Assembly (NCBI RefSeq): GCF_001423125.1
Contig: NZ_LMNW01000012.1
Coordinates: 62,656-126,655 of the forward strand
Length of the DNA: 64,000 nt
Reading direction: 5' to 3'
From: Duganella sp. Leaf126
GTDB lineage: Bacteria; Pseudomonadota; Gammaproteobacteria; Burkholderiales; Burkholderiaceae_D
Both the position numbers and the translations under genes were made by a program. Positions within the stretch are counted from its first letter, which is position 1, and each line of letters starts with the position of its first letter. This document shows positions 18,758 through 27,617 of this stretch, piece by piece. Below the pieces are notes generated by a model. It searched no databases. It was not told the DNA's origin and worked only from the letters and a program-made list of their open reading frames with translations.

Positions 18758-20093
18758 TCGCCTCGAGCGCCGCGCTGCCGGTATTGGTGCAGCACACCTG
18801 GTTGCGGCCTCGTTCCTTGGCCGCGTACATGGCGCGGTCGGCGGCGACGAACAGCGATTCGGTATTGTCCAGCTGGTGCGGCAAGATGGTGGCCACGCCG
18901 ATGCTCACCGTCAGCCACGCCGAGGTGGTCGAGCGCGGATGCGGTATCTGCAGCGCCTCGACATGGGCCCGCACTGCCTCGGCCAGCGTGCAGGCAGCGT
19001 CGGACGGCGTTTCGGCAAACAGCATCACGAATTCCTCGCCGCCGTAGCGCGCCGCCAGGTCGGTGGTGCGCATCGCGTGCGAGGCGATGGCCTGCGCCAC
19101 CTGCTGCAGGCAGGCGTCGCCTGCCGGGTGGCCCAGCGTATCGTTGTACAGCTTGAAGTGATCGACATCGAGCACGACCAGCGACAGCGGCTGGCCGCTG
19201 CGCATGGAACGCTGCCACTCCTGTTCCAGGAAACTGTCGAAGTGGCGGCGGTTGGCGATCTTGGTCAGCGGATCGATCATGGCCGCGCGCTGCAGCGCAT
19301 CTTCCGAGCGCTTGTGGTGGGTGATGTCGTGCAGCAGGCCGATGAACAGCGGCTGGCGCAGATACATGGGCGTGAGCGTCAGGTCCATGCACACCGGGCT
19401 GCCGCTGCGCTGGCGGATGATCACCTCGCGCGTGCCATGGTGGTGGGTGACGCCGGGCGCACTGGCGTAGCGGCTGAAGTACTCGAGATACTCCTGCACC
19501 ACGGCAGGGTTGAGCAGATCCGAGATATGGTAGCCGGCCAGCGCATTGTCCGCGTAGCCCAGGTGCCGGTTGCAGGCCGGATTGGCAAACTGGATGCGGC
19601 CGTCCGCCTCGATGATCAGCAGGCCCTCGGCCATGTTGTTGACAATTGTGCGCAGGCGCTCTGCCTGTTCTTCCTGCGACTCGGCGTTGACCCGGATCTG
19701 CAACTGGGTGCGCACCCGTGCCCGCACCTCGGCCAGGCGCAGCGGCTTGCTGATGTAATCGACCGCGCCGAGGTCGAAGCCGGCCACCACGTCGTCGGTC
19801 TCGGTGCGCGCGCTCATGAAAATGACGGGAATGCGCGCCGTGGCGGCGCTGCCCTTGAGCTGGCGGCAGGTTTCGAAACCGTCCATCCCCGGCATCATCA
19901 CGTCGAGCAGGATCAGGTCGGGATGGGCGCGCCGCGCGATCTTGAGGGCGCGCTCGCCCGAATTGGCGACAAAGGTCTGGTAACCCTGTTCCACCATCAG
20001 CTTGCGCAGCACGGCCAGGTTTTCCGGCGCGTCATCGACGATCAGGACGGCGGCGTCGCGCCGGCCTGCAATGTTCATCGATGCGGGCATCAT
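18735..20093 (-). CDS. response regulator with PAS and GGDEF domains
   Basis: A 452-residue protein. A receiver domain spans about 15-130 (VLIVDDAPEN acid pocket, phosphoacceptor Asp in LILLDVMMPGMDGF, Lys in SKPL). A PAS domain spans about 145-265 (IVNNMAEGLLIIEADGRIQFANPA). A GGDEF diguanylate cyclase domain spans about 285-450, with active site GGEEF and an intact I-site (RTTD five residues before it). It should make c-di-GMP, with product inhibition through the I-site, in response to phosphorylation by an unknown kinase. No cognate histidine kinase is adjacent. The 3' ends of this gene and the MFS gene overlap by 23 bases. Confidence 0.88.
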   Translation of the reverse strand: MMPASMNIAGRRDAAVLIVDDAPENLAVLRKLMVEQGYQTFVANSGERALKIARRAHPDLILLDVMMPGMDGFETCRQLKGSAATARIPVIFMSARTETDDVVAGFDLGAVDYISKPLRLAEVRARVRTQLQIRVNAESQEEQAERLRTIVNNMAEGLLIIEADGRIQFANPACNRHLGYADNALAGYHISDLLNPAVVQEYLEYFSRYASAPGVTHHHGTREVIIRQRSGSPVCMDLTLTPMYLRQPLFIGLLHDITHHKRSEDALQRAAMIDPLTKIANRRHFDSFLEQEWQRSMRSGQPLSLVVLDVDHFKLYNDTLGHPAGDACLQQVAQAIASHAMRTTDLAARYGGEEFVMLFAETPSDAACTLAEAVRAHVEALQIPHPRSTTSAWLTVSIGVATILPHQLDNTESLFVAADRAMYAAKERGRNQVCCTNTGSAALEAIKALMTS

Positions 20094-20430
20094 GGCGCAT
20101 CGACTGCTGTCAGGGTAGGACGGCGATCGGCGAGGAGGTATGCGCGGATGAACAATGGTAGACCTTGGTTGAGGGATGGGAGCTACCGTGAATCATACAA
20201 CTTTGACTGCAGGAAATGTGAGATTTAGCGGGACCGCTGTACGCCAGTGCCACATGAATACGGTTGAACACGGCCGATCCATCGGCTGCATTCATTATGG
20301 ATGGCGAATTGGCAAATGATTTGGTGGTTTTTACCACAGTCTGTCACTGCCAATTACCTATTGGGAACTCGTAAGTGTTGTATTTCTGCAAGTCCAAACG
20401 GGCGGCCCATGCCGCCCGCAGCGCGGTGAC
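20094..20430. other. intergenic region, 337 bases, no gene seen
   Basis: This stretch is richer in A and T than its neighbours. The only structured element I see is a hairpin at 20400-20417 (GGGCGGC-ccat-GCCGCCC), just downstream of the aminotransferase stop on the minus strand, which could end that transcript. The rest should contain the promoter of the GGDEF gene, but no convincing -35/-10 pair was found. Confidence 0.5.
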
Positions 20431-21624
20431 CTAGATTTTGGCGGCAATCAGTCTGGCCAGGATTTCGATGCCGGCACGGATGCGTTCCGGCGCCACCGTC
20501 ACGAACGACAGGCGCAGCGTGTTGGTGGCCGGATCGTTGGCGTAGAACGGCGCGCCCGGCACGAACGCCACTTTCTGGGCGATCGCTTCATCGAGCAGGG
20601 CGATGGCGTTGATGTGCTTGGGCAGCGTCACCCAGATGAACATGCCGCCTTCGGGACGGGTCCACTCCACGCCGGCCGGGAAGTACTGGGCCATGGCGTC
20701 GAGCATGACCTGGCACTGGTTGCCGTACAGGCTGCGGATTTTCGGGATGTGGTGCTGCAGGAAGCCATCCTTGACCACTTCGTGCACGACCATCTGGGTC
20801 AGCTGCGACGTGTGCAGATCGGCCGCCTGCTTGGCCAGTTCGAGGCGGCGCACCAGCGGCAGCGGCGCCACCACGTAACCGAGGCGGATGCCCGGGGTCA
20901 GCACCTTGGAGAACGAGCCCATGTAGATCACGCCGTCCGGGTTCATCGCCACCATCTTCGGCAGCGGGTCGCCTTTGTAGCTGAGGGCGCCGTACGGATC
21001 GTCCTCGATCAGCGGCAGGCCCAGGCGGGCGCAGGTTTCCACCAGTTCCAGGCGGCGCTCGACCGACAGCGTGCGGCCGGTGGGGTTCTGGAAGTTCGGC
21101 AGCGCGTACAGCAGGCGCGCGCCTTCGGCAACGGCCGCCAGCGACGACGGCACCAGGCCGTGGTCGTCGGTGTCCACCGACTTGAATTCGGGACGATAGA
21201 CCGAAAACGCCTGCAGGGCGCCCAGGTACGACGGCGTTTCCACCAGCACGCGGCTGCCTTCGTCGATCAGCACCTTGCCCAGCAGGTCCAGCGCCTGCTG
21301 CGAGCCGGACGTCATCAAGACCTGCTCCGGCACGATGCGGGCGCCTTCGGTGGACAGCGAATCGGCGATCCACTGGCGCAGCGGCAGGTAGCCGTCGGTG
21401 GGGCCGTATTGCAGCGCCACCTTGCCGTTGTCGCGCAGGACCTTGTCGTAGGCCGCCTGCATTTCTTCGACCGGGAAGGTCAGCGGCGACGGCAGGCCAC
21501 CCGCGAACGAAATGATTTCAGGCTGCTGGGTGATCTTGAGGATCTCGCGGATGAACGAGGCTTGCAGCTGGTCTGCGCGCTCGGCAAAGCGCCACTGGAT
21601 AGGATTCGGGTTTTCGATTTTCAT
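20431..21624 (-). CDS. PLP-dependent class I/II aminotransferase (2-aminoadipate/valine-pyruvate group)
   Basis: A 397-residue fold-type I aminotransferase. LLYALPNFQNPTG is the substrate/cofactor loop, LIEDDPYGALSY carries the PLP Asp/Tyr, and GSFSKVLTPGIRLGY holds the PLP lysine. The family is that of MocR-related LysN-type enzymes (2-aminoadipate aminotransferase, multisubstrate). It lies 82 bases downstream of a RidA protein, which clears reactive enamine/imine intermediates made by PLP enzymes, and both are divergent from a MocR regulator. The substrate is not determined by sequence. Confidence 0.85.
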   Translation of the reverse strand: MKIENPNPIQWRFAERADQLQASFIREILKITQQPEIISFAGGLPSPLTFPVEEMQAAYDKVLRDNGKVALQYGPTDGYLPLRQWIADSLSTEGARIVPEQVLMTSGSQQALDLLGKVLIDEGSRVLVETPSYLGALQAFSVYRPEFKSVDTDDHGLVPSSLAAVAEGARLLYALPNFQNPTGRTLSVERRLELVETCARLGLPLIEDDPYGALSYKGDPLPKMVAMNPDGVIYMGSFSKVLTPGIRLGYVVAPLPLVRRLELAKQAADLHTSQLTQMVVHEVVKDGFLQHHIPKIRSLYGNQCQVMLDAMAQYFPAGVEWTRPEGGMFIWVTLPKHINAIALLDEAIAQKVAFVPGAPFYANDPATNTLRLSFVTVAPERIRAGIEILARLIAAKI

Positions 21625-21706
21625 ACGGGTCTCACTGTGGTGGATACAATGCGCGCTGGTGCGCTTCTGCTATGCGTTTTGGCTGCGGGACGCCGGCCGG
21701 TGCCGG

Positions 21707-22168
21707 TCAAGCCACTTCGGCGATCAGTTCGATTTCCACGCAGGCGCCCATCGGGATCTGCGCCACGCCGAAGGCCGAACGGGCATGCTTGCCGGCGTCG
21801 CCGAACACCTCGCCCAGCAGCTCGGAAGCGCCGTTGGTGACCAGGTGCTGCTCGGTGTAGTCGCCGGTGGAATTGACCAGGCTCATGACCTTGACGATGC
21901 GCTTGACGCGGGTGAGATCGCCGCCGACGGCCGCCTGCAGGGTGCCGATCAGGTCGATGGCGATCGCGCGCGCGGCCTGCTTGCCTTCGGCGGTATCGAT
22001 GTTCTTGCCCAGCTGGCCGGTCCAGACGCTGCCGTCGGCGCGCTTGGCAATATGACCCGACAGGAACACCAGGTTGCCGGTCTGGGCGTACATGACGTAG
22101 GCGGCAGCCGGCGTTGCCGGGGCGGCCAGGGTGATATCGAGCGCTTTCAGTTTTTCGTAGACAGACAT
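21707..22168 (-). CDS. RidA-family enamine/imine deaminase
   Basis: A 153-residue protein of the YjgF/RidA superfamily: VFLSGHIAKRADGS at the N-terminal strand, KIVKVMSLVNSTGDY, and HARSAFGVAQIPMGACVEIELIAEVA. The Arg in ARSA is the conserved active-site arginine. The protein is longer than RidA (about 128) and its Trp/Gly pattern is closer to the Rid subgroup with a 25-residue N-terminal extension. The ATG four codons inside the open frame (MSVYEK) is preferred. It is likely in one transcript with the aminotransferase and would hydrolyse its reactive imine products. Confidence 0.87.
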   Translation of the reverse strand: MSVYEKLKALDITLAAPATPAAAYVMYAQTGNLVFLSGHIAKRADGSVWTGQLGKNIDTAEGKQAARAIAIDLIGTLQAAVGGDLTRVKRIVKVMSLVNSTGDYTEQHLVTNGASELLGEVFGDAGKHARSAFGVAQIPMGACVEIELIAEVA

Positions 22169-22505
22169 GGGCTTATCCAAACGTGATGAAAAAATTTAAT
22201 CGGTGATCCGGTATTGTACCCGCGCTGCCGGCTGTGCCTGCAAAGCGGGCAAAAACCAGATAGTCCACGGTTTCAACGCGGTTTTACCCCCGTTTAGCCT
22301 TCGGCGCCCGCTGTGACGGCCACGGCGATTGCGAAAATGGTGCTGTGGAAGCAAGCGCCTGGTGGCAATCCGCCCCATCCTGCGCGGCGCCCTGGCCGCA
22401 GACGACCGGGGACCTTGCCGGGAACGCCGATTCCTATAATAAGTGACAAAGCCAGTACAGTGCCGGTACACTTTGCCAGATAAGGACTTGTACTGTCATG
22501 GTGAT
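22169..22505. promoter_or_regulatory. divergent control region between ridA-type gene and MocR gene
   Basis: These 337 bases hold no gene I can support. At 22435-22440 is a perfect TATAAT that could be the -10 of the MocR gene; its -35 is poor. Just downstream are CAGTACA (22453-22459), GGTACAC (22465-22471) and TGTACTG (22489-22495). The outer two are exact inverted repeats 36 bases apart centre to centre. Their place right after the -10 suggests an autorepression operator of MocR type. This is a reading of motifs only. Confidence 0.4.
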
Positions 22506-24338
22506 ATGAGCAATACGAAAAACCGGCCCTCGATGCTGGGCGCCGCTGCGTCCCGCGCTGCGGCTGCCGTGGCCGAAGCGCTGGCGGCGCAGGCCGAGCG
22601 CGCTGCCGCGGGCGCGCAGAAGCAAGCGCCGGTTGCAGAAGCAGGTAGAGCGGCAAGCAACGGGGCCGATACAGGGGTAAGCACACGCCCAGGCGACGGG
22701 GCAGACGCGCGGTCAGGCAACGGGGCAGGTGCATGGTCAGGCAGCGATGCCAGCACACGGTCAGGCACTGGTGACAGCGCAGTGGCGGTCACGACAACGC
22801 ATGCGTTTTCAGCGCTGCAGGCGGCAGTCAGGCCGTCTTTGGCAGCGACCGCAGCAGCGGTGACATCGCCGCCGGCTGCGCGGCCGTCAGCGGGCGCCAT
22901 GCTGGGGCCGCTATCGCGCGACGCCGGGATCACCCTGATCGACCAGATCGTCGGTTCGGTCATCAGCCGCATCGACGAGCGCCTGCTGCGCGGCGGCGCG
23001 CGCATGCCGTCGATCCGCGCGTTTGCGACCAGCAATGGGGTTTCGCCGTTCACCGTGGTGGCCAGCTACGACAAGCTGGTGGCGGCCGGCTACCTGGAAT
23101 CGCGGCGCGGCGCCGGCTTTTTTGTCCGCGAACGCTTGCCGATGGCGCTCAGCGGCGCCGAGCCCGGGGCAGGGCGCGCGGCGGCGTCGGCTGCGGACGC
23201 CTGCCCGGCAGCCAAGCCGATCGACGTGGTCTGGCTGGTCCGTAATATGTTCCGCCAGCTGCCGCACCAGCACATGCCCGGCACCGGCGTGCTGCCGACC
23301 GACTGGCTCGACGGCGCAGCGGTCGCCAATGCGCTGCGCGCCGTCAGCCGCCAGCATCCGGGTTTGCTGCTCAGCTATGGTGTGCCGCAGGGCTTTTTGC
23401 CGCTGCGCCAGCAGTTGCAGAACAAGCTGGCCGAGCTCGAAATTGCCGCCGCACCGGAGCAGATCGTCACAACGGCCGGGGTGACCCAGGCGCTGGACCT
23501 GGTGGCGCGCGAATTCACGCGTCCCGGCGACACCATCTTCGTCGACGACCCCGCCTGGTTCCTGATGTTCGGCTCGTTTGCGGCGCTGGGCGCCAAGGTG
23601 ATCGGCATCCCGCGCCTCGGCGACGGTCCCGACGTGGCCAGGCTGGCCGAGCTGGCCGCGATCCACCGGCCGCGGCTGTACATCATCAACTCGGTGCTGC
23701 ACAACCCCAGCTCGACGTCGCTGTCGGCAGCCAAGGCGTTCCAGGTCCTCAAACTGGCCGAAGAGCACGACTTCATCCTGGTCGAGGACGATATCTATTG
23801 CGATCTGCACCCGGGCAGCGCGGTGCAAGCGGCAACGCGGCTGGCCGCCCTCGACCAGTTGCAGCGCGTGATCTACCTCGGCGGCTTTTCCAAGACCATG
23901 GCGGCCAATCTGCGGGTCGGTTTTATTGCGACCTCGCCCGGGCGGGCCGAACGGCTGGCCGACCGCAAGATGCTGTCCACGCTGACTACCAGCGATATCG
24001 GCGAGCGCGTGGTCTATAAAGTGCTGTCCGAGGGCTCGTACCGCAAGCACGCCGACCGCGTGCGAGCCAGGCTCGACAGCGTTCGCGCCAGGACCCTGCG
24101 CCAGATGGAGCGGGTGGGGCTGAAGCCGGTGCAGGCCGCCCCGGCCGGTATGTTCGTGTGGGTCGATACCGGCTGCGACACCAACGTCCTGGCCGAGCGC
24201 GCCATGGCGGAGCAGCTGTTGCTGGCCCCCGGCAGCCTGTTTTCGCCGAGCCAGCGGCCATCGACCTTCATGCGCGTCAACGTGGCAGCCATGCAGGAGC
24301 CGGCCGTCTGGCGGTTCCTGGAGAAGACGCTGCCGTAA
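22506..24338 (+). CDS. MocR-family transcriptional regulator (GntR HTH fused to aminotransferase domain)
   Basis: About 610 residues. A winged-helix GntR domain lies at about 139-205 (LIDQIVGSVISRIDERLLRGGARMPSIRAFA, ...YDKLVAAGYLESRRGAGFFV). A fold-type I aminotransferase domain follows, with YIINSVLHNPSSTSLS and the PLP-lysine loop GGFSKTMAANLRVGF. MocR proteins use PLP as a sensor and are usually next to their targets; here the divergent ridA-type and aminotransferase genes fit. Unusually, the first 130 residues are a low-complexity, Ala/Gly/Ser-rich extension with imperfect repeats (GDGADARSGNGAGAWSG). MocR proteins normally start near the HTH. A later start would be possible, for example at the Met beginning MLGPLSRDAG. 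Confidence 0.85.
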   Translation: MSNTKNRPSMLGAAASRAAAAVAEALAAQAERAAAGAQKQAPVAEAGRAASNGADTGVSTRPGDGADARSGNGAGAWSGSDASTRSGTGDSAVAVTTTHAFSALQAAVRPSLAATAAAVTSPPAARPSAGAMLGPLSRDAGITLIDQIVGSVISRIDERLLRGGARMPSIRAFATSNGVSPFTVVASYDKLVAAGYLESRRGAGFFVRERLPMALSGAEPGAGRAAASAADACPAAKPIDVVWLVRNMFRQLPHQHMPGTGVLPTDWLDGAAVANALRAVSRQHPGLLLSYGVPQGFLPLRQQLQNKLAELEIAAAPEQIVTTAGVTQALDLVAREFTRPGDTIFVDDPAWFLMFGSFAALGAKVIGIPRLGDGPDVARLAELAAIHRPRLYIINSVLHNPSSTSLSAAKAFQVLKLAEEHDFILVEDDIYCDLHPGSAVQAATRLAALDQLQRVIYLGGFSKTMAANLRVGFIATSPGRAERLADRKMLSTLTTSDIGERVVYKVLSEGSYRKHADRVRARLDSVRARTLRQMERVGLKPVQAAPAGMFVWVDTGCDTNVLAERAMAEQLLLAPGSLFSPSQRPSTFMRVNVAAMQEPAVWRFLEKTLP

Positions 24339-24362
24339 AATCACTGCTGAAAATATTTTGCT

Positions 24363-24390
24363 CTTGAAAACATTTATCTGATCCCCACTT
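24363..24390 (+). promoter_or_regulatory. sigma-32 (heat-shock) promoter of htpG
   Basis: CTTGAAA at 24363-24369 and CCCCACTT at 24383-24390 are separated by 13 bases. The E. coli sigma-32 consensus is CTTGAAA, 11-16 bases, CCCCATNT. This lies about 73 bases before the htpG ATG, as expected for a heat-shock chaperone. Confidence 0.78.
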
Positions 24391-24462
24391 CCCGCACACC
24401 AGCGGTTTCGCGACCGCGCGACCCACGTATTTTTCATCTTAGACTTAGAGGTTGACGACAAC

Positions 24463-26376
24463 ATGGCAGACAACGATAAACAAACCCTTGGTTTTCAGGC
24501 CGAAGTAAAACAGCTGCTGCAGCTGATGATCCACTCGCTGTATTCGAACAAGGAAATCTTCCTGCGCGAGCTGATCTCGAACGCTTCGGACGCTGCGGAC
24601 AAGCTGCGCTTCGAGGCGATCAACAACGACGCCCTGTACGGCAACGACCACGAGCTGAAAATCAAGGTCGGCTTCGACAAGGCCGCGCGCACCATCACCA
24701 TCTCGGACAACGGCATCGGCATGAGCCGTGACGAGGCCGTCTCGCACCTGGGCACCATCGCCAAGTCCGGCACCAAGGAGTTCTTCGGCAAGTTGTCGGG
24801 CGACCAGCAGAAAGATGCAGCCCTGATCGGCCAGTTCGGCGTCGGCTTCTATTCGGGCTTCATCATCGCCGACAAGATCACCGTCGAAACCCGCCGCGCC
24901 GGCCTGGACGCGTCGCAAGGCGTGCGCTGGGAATCGACCGGCGAGGGCGACTACTCGATCGAGCAGATCGAAAAAACCGGCCGCGGCACCGACATCATCC
25001 TGCACCTGCGCGAAGGCGAGGACGAGTTCCTGTCGTCGTGGAAGATCAAATCGATCATCCGCAAGTACTCGGACCACATCTCGCTGCCGATCGTGATGCA
25101 CAAGGAAGAGTACGACGACGAGAAGAAGGAAACCGTCCTCAAGGACGAGACCGAGACCGTCAACCAGGCCAGCGCGCTGTGGGCCCGCAACAAGTCCGAC
25201 ATCACGCCGGAACAATACGACGAGTTCTACAAGCACGTCTCGCACGACTTCCAGGCGCCGCTGACCTACACCCACAACCGCGTGGAAGGCCGCAGCGAGT
25301 ACACCCAGCTGCTGTACATCCCGGCCAAGGCGCCGTTCGACCTGTGGGACCGCAACAAGCGTGGCGGCCTCAAGCTGTACGTCAAGCGCGTGTTCATCAT
25401 GGACGACGCCGAACAGCTGATGCCGACCTACCTGCGCATGGTCAAGGGCGTGATCGACTCGGCTGACCTGCCGCTGAACGTGTCGCGCGAAATCCTGCAG
25501 GAGTCGCGCGACGTGCGCGTGATCCGCGAAGGCTCGACCAAGCGCGTGATCGGCATGCTCGAAGAGCTGGCCAATGCGGACGAACAGGACAAGAAAGACA
25601 AGTACGCCACCTTCTGGACCGAATTCGGCCAGGTACTGAAAGAAGGCATCGGCGAGGACGCGGCCAACAAGGACCGCCTGGCCAAGCTGCTGCGCTTCGC
25701 CTCCACCGCCAACGACAGCGACGCGCAGTCGGTCTCGCTGGAACAGTACCTGGCGCGCGCCAAGGAAGGCCAGGACAAGATTTACTACGTCACGGCCGAC
25801 AACTATGTCGCCGCCAAGAACAGCCCGCACCTGGAAATCTTCCGCAAGAAGGGCGTGGAAGTGCTGCTGCTGACCGACCGCGTCGATGAATGGATGTTGT
25901 CGTTCCTGACCGAGTTCGAGGGCAAGGAACTGGTATCGGTGGCCAAGGGCGGCCTCGACCTGGGCGCACTGGAAGACGAAGCCGAGAAGAAAGAGCACGA
26001 AGAAACCCAGACCTCGTACCAGGACCTGGTCGGCAAGATGAAGGAAGCGCTGGCCGACAAGGCCAAGGACGTGCGCGTCACGTTCCGCCTGACCGATTCG
26101 CCAGCCTGCCTGGTGGCCGACGAGAACGAACTGTCGGGCAACCTGCTGCGCATGCTGAAGGCGGCCGGCCAGAATGCGCCGGAGTCGAAGCCTATCCTGG
26201 AAATCAACCCCGACCACCCGCTGGTGCAGCGCCTCAAAGCGGAAGACGTGGCCAGCTCGTTCAACGACTGGGCCAACATCCTGTTCGACCAGGCCCTGCT
26301 GGCCGAAGGCGGTTCGCTGACCGATCCGGCGTCGTTCGTCAAGCGCCTGAACGAGTTGCTGTTGAGCGCGAAGTAA
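24463..26376 (+). CDS. htpG: molecular chaperone HtpG (Hsp90)
   Basis: A 637-residue Hsp90. GHKL ATPase motifs are in the N-terminal domain: [19 protein letters not shown] (E and N of motif N1), DNGIGM (N2) and [11 protein letters not shown] (glycine lid). The middle domain follows from about residue 230 and a dimerisation domain forms the end (ADEN...LRMLKAAGQ). The length matches bacterial HtpG (about 630). It is a cytosolic dimer assisting folding of client proteins with ATP. An AG-rich leader (AGAGGTTGACGACAAC) precedes the ATG. Confidence 0.97.
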   Translation: MADNDKQTLGFQAEVKQLLQLMIHSLYSNKEIFLRELISNASDAADKLRFEAINNDALYGNDHELKIKVGFDKAARTITISDNGIGMSRDEAVSHLGTIAKSGTKEFFGKLSGDQQKDAALIGQFGVGFYSGFIIADKITVETRRAGLDASQGVRWESTGEGDYSIEQIEKTGRGTDIILHLREGEDEFLSSWKIKSIIRKYSDHISLPIVMHKEEYDDEKKETVLKDETETVNQASALWARNKSDITPEQYDEFYKHVSHDFQAPLTYTHNRVEGRSEYTQLLYIPAKAPFDLWDRNKRGGLKLYVKRVFIMDDAEQLMPTYLRMVKGVIDSADLPLNVSREILQESRDVRVIREGSTKRVIGMLEELANADEQDKKDKYATFWTEFGQVLKEGIGEDAANKDRLAKLLRFASTANDSDAQSVSLEQYLARAKEGQDKIYYVTADNYVAAKNSPHLEIFRKKGVEVLLLTDRVDEWMLSFLTEFEGKELVSVAKGGLDLGALEDEAEKKEHEETQTSYQDLVGKMKEALADKAKDVRVTFRLTDSPACLVADENELSGNLLRMLKAAGQNAPESKPILEINPDHPLVQRLKAEDVASSFNDWANILFDQALLAEGGSLTDPASFVKRLNELLLSAK

Positions 26377-26422
26377 TTTTGCTGCGCCCAAAAGGCAGTT
26401 TCTAAAAACCGTAGCAATGAAT

Positions 26423-26450
26423 AGCTCATCGTACCAAGGTGCGATGAGCT
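26423..26450. repeat. perfect inverted repeat after htpG
   Basis: AGCTCATCG and CGATGAGCT (nine-base arms) flank a ten-base centre that also pairs partly. There is no following T-run, so it is not a classical intrinsic terminator. It may still end or protect the htpG transcript, and it marks the border of the AT-rich islet. Confidence 0.5.
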
Positions 26451-26543
26451 GCCGAACTCGAACTCCGGTAAAGTTTAGTCGTTCTATGCGTGATTTTAGT
26501 GGCTGGCCCGTTTTTGAGGGACAGTGAGGTGATGGACGCTCGC

Positions 26544-27610
26544 TTACATAATCATTATATGGTGCATGCCCACATCATGATGGCCGACTAGTGTCACTTC
26601 CACCGGTGCATAATGCTGGGTTTCGGTGACGCTAATATCTCACCGATTGCCTCAACAGCAATCACCGTTTCCCACTGCACCAAGCCGTTTCCGCTGTCGT
26701 GGCGCACTGCCACCTGTTTGCCGAGCAAGTCAGGCGCCAGCACCAAACCTTCGGGAGTCGGTATAGGAGCAGTATCGGAGCACTTGAGGCTGGTACCGCT
26801 CTCGGTGGTAATCCGGAAGCCCGCTGCGGTTTTAATTTGTGAATAACTGACCACACCGCGCCCAGGCTCCAGCATGCGTTCATCGGCCAGTTGCAGTTCA
26901 TCGCCCACCACGATTTCACCGGCTAACCTCCCATCAGGCAGGATGGAGTCAATACTGACGCAGGCCCCGAGGCTTCCACCACCATCGCCATCGCTACTTC
27001 CACCTGGATCATCAGGATCACTATCAGTGCCGTTCCAGTTATCGTTAAAACCATCCGCTTGCGTCGAAGATCTGACCTGCCCGTCCGACCCTACTTCGAC
27101 CCATTTACCTTCGGCCGTATGCTCGGTAGGGTTGTTTACAGCAACGTAGTCACCGGAGTGATTGGTACGTCCTTCCTCGCCCAGTGGAACGATGATGGAG
27201 TTTGTTCTCTCGGTAGCGATCCTTTCTGCGACGAACTCATATTGAGCATCGGGGGTGGTTGACGTAGTCGCGAGGTCCTTATCGGCCGCATGCGACATTT
27301 CATGAAACAGATTCGCAGCTGGGGATTCATAGTTGCTGATATTTCCGTCCGCATCTGTGACAGCAATAGCAGTGTTCGGGTCCCAAGTGATGGTGATCTG
27401 CCCATCCGGGCTGATTGAGGTTTGATTAAGGCCGGTGTGGTCGATTACAAGGTCGACGTGCTGTTGAGACGTATCGCGCAACAGCTGAATTCCTTGCGCA
27501 TTTTGACTTCCGTAACTTAATGCACTCTGAAGTTTTTCCAGATCAGCACCGTTGTTATTTTCTATGGTTCTGAATATTCCATTGATGGGAATAATTTTCC
27601 AAACTGTCTT
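26544..27610 (-). pseudogene. 5'-truncated M91-like metallopeptidase/Hint protein (polymorphic toxin remnant)
   Basis: The frame is open from 27610 down to the stop at 26594, with no ATG at its head. A TTG at 27481 has AAGGA nine bases upstream and is the only plausible start. The sequence then gives ITWDPNTAIAV and NLFHEMSHAAD (HExxH, codons at 27290-27304), the pattern of M91-type effector peptidases in Rhs/polymorphic toxins. An Asp/Gly-rich linker leads to a Hint-like domain starting at Cys (codon 26960-26962): GACVSIDSILPDGRLAGEIVVGDEL and LKCSDTAPIPTPEGLVLAPDLLG. Near 26633-26638 the expected Hint ending continues in another frame (ISVTETQHYAPVEV...), stopping at 26544. This suggests a frameshift. 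Confidence 0.55.
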
Positions 27611-27617
27611 CTAATAA

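Noticed and set aside
20110-20337. A 75-codon minus-strand frame in the gap after the GGDEF gene
   Set aside because: It has no ribosome-binding site and a Ser/His-rich, non-globular reading with no recognisable feature.
26423-26450. IS or transposon end
   Set aside because: The inverted repeat stands alone; no matching second end, target duplication or transposase was found.
26594-26962. A self-splicing intein
   Set aside because: The Hint-like domain has no extein following it and no homing endonuclease, and it sits at the C-terminus of a toxin-like protein, so a splicing role is unsupported.
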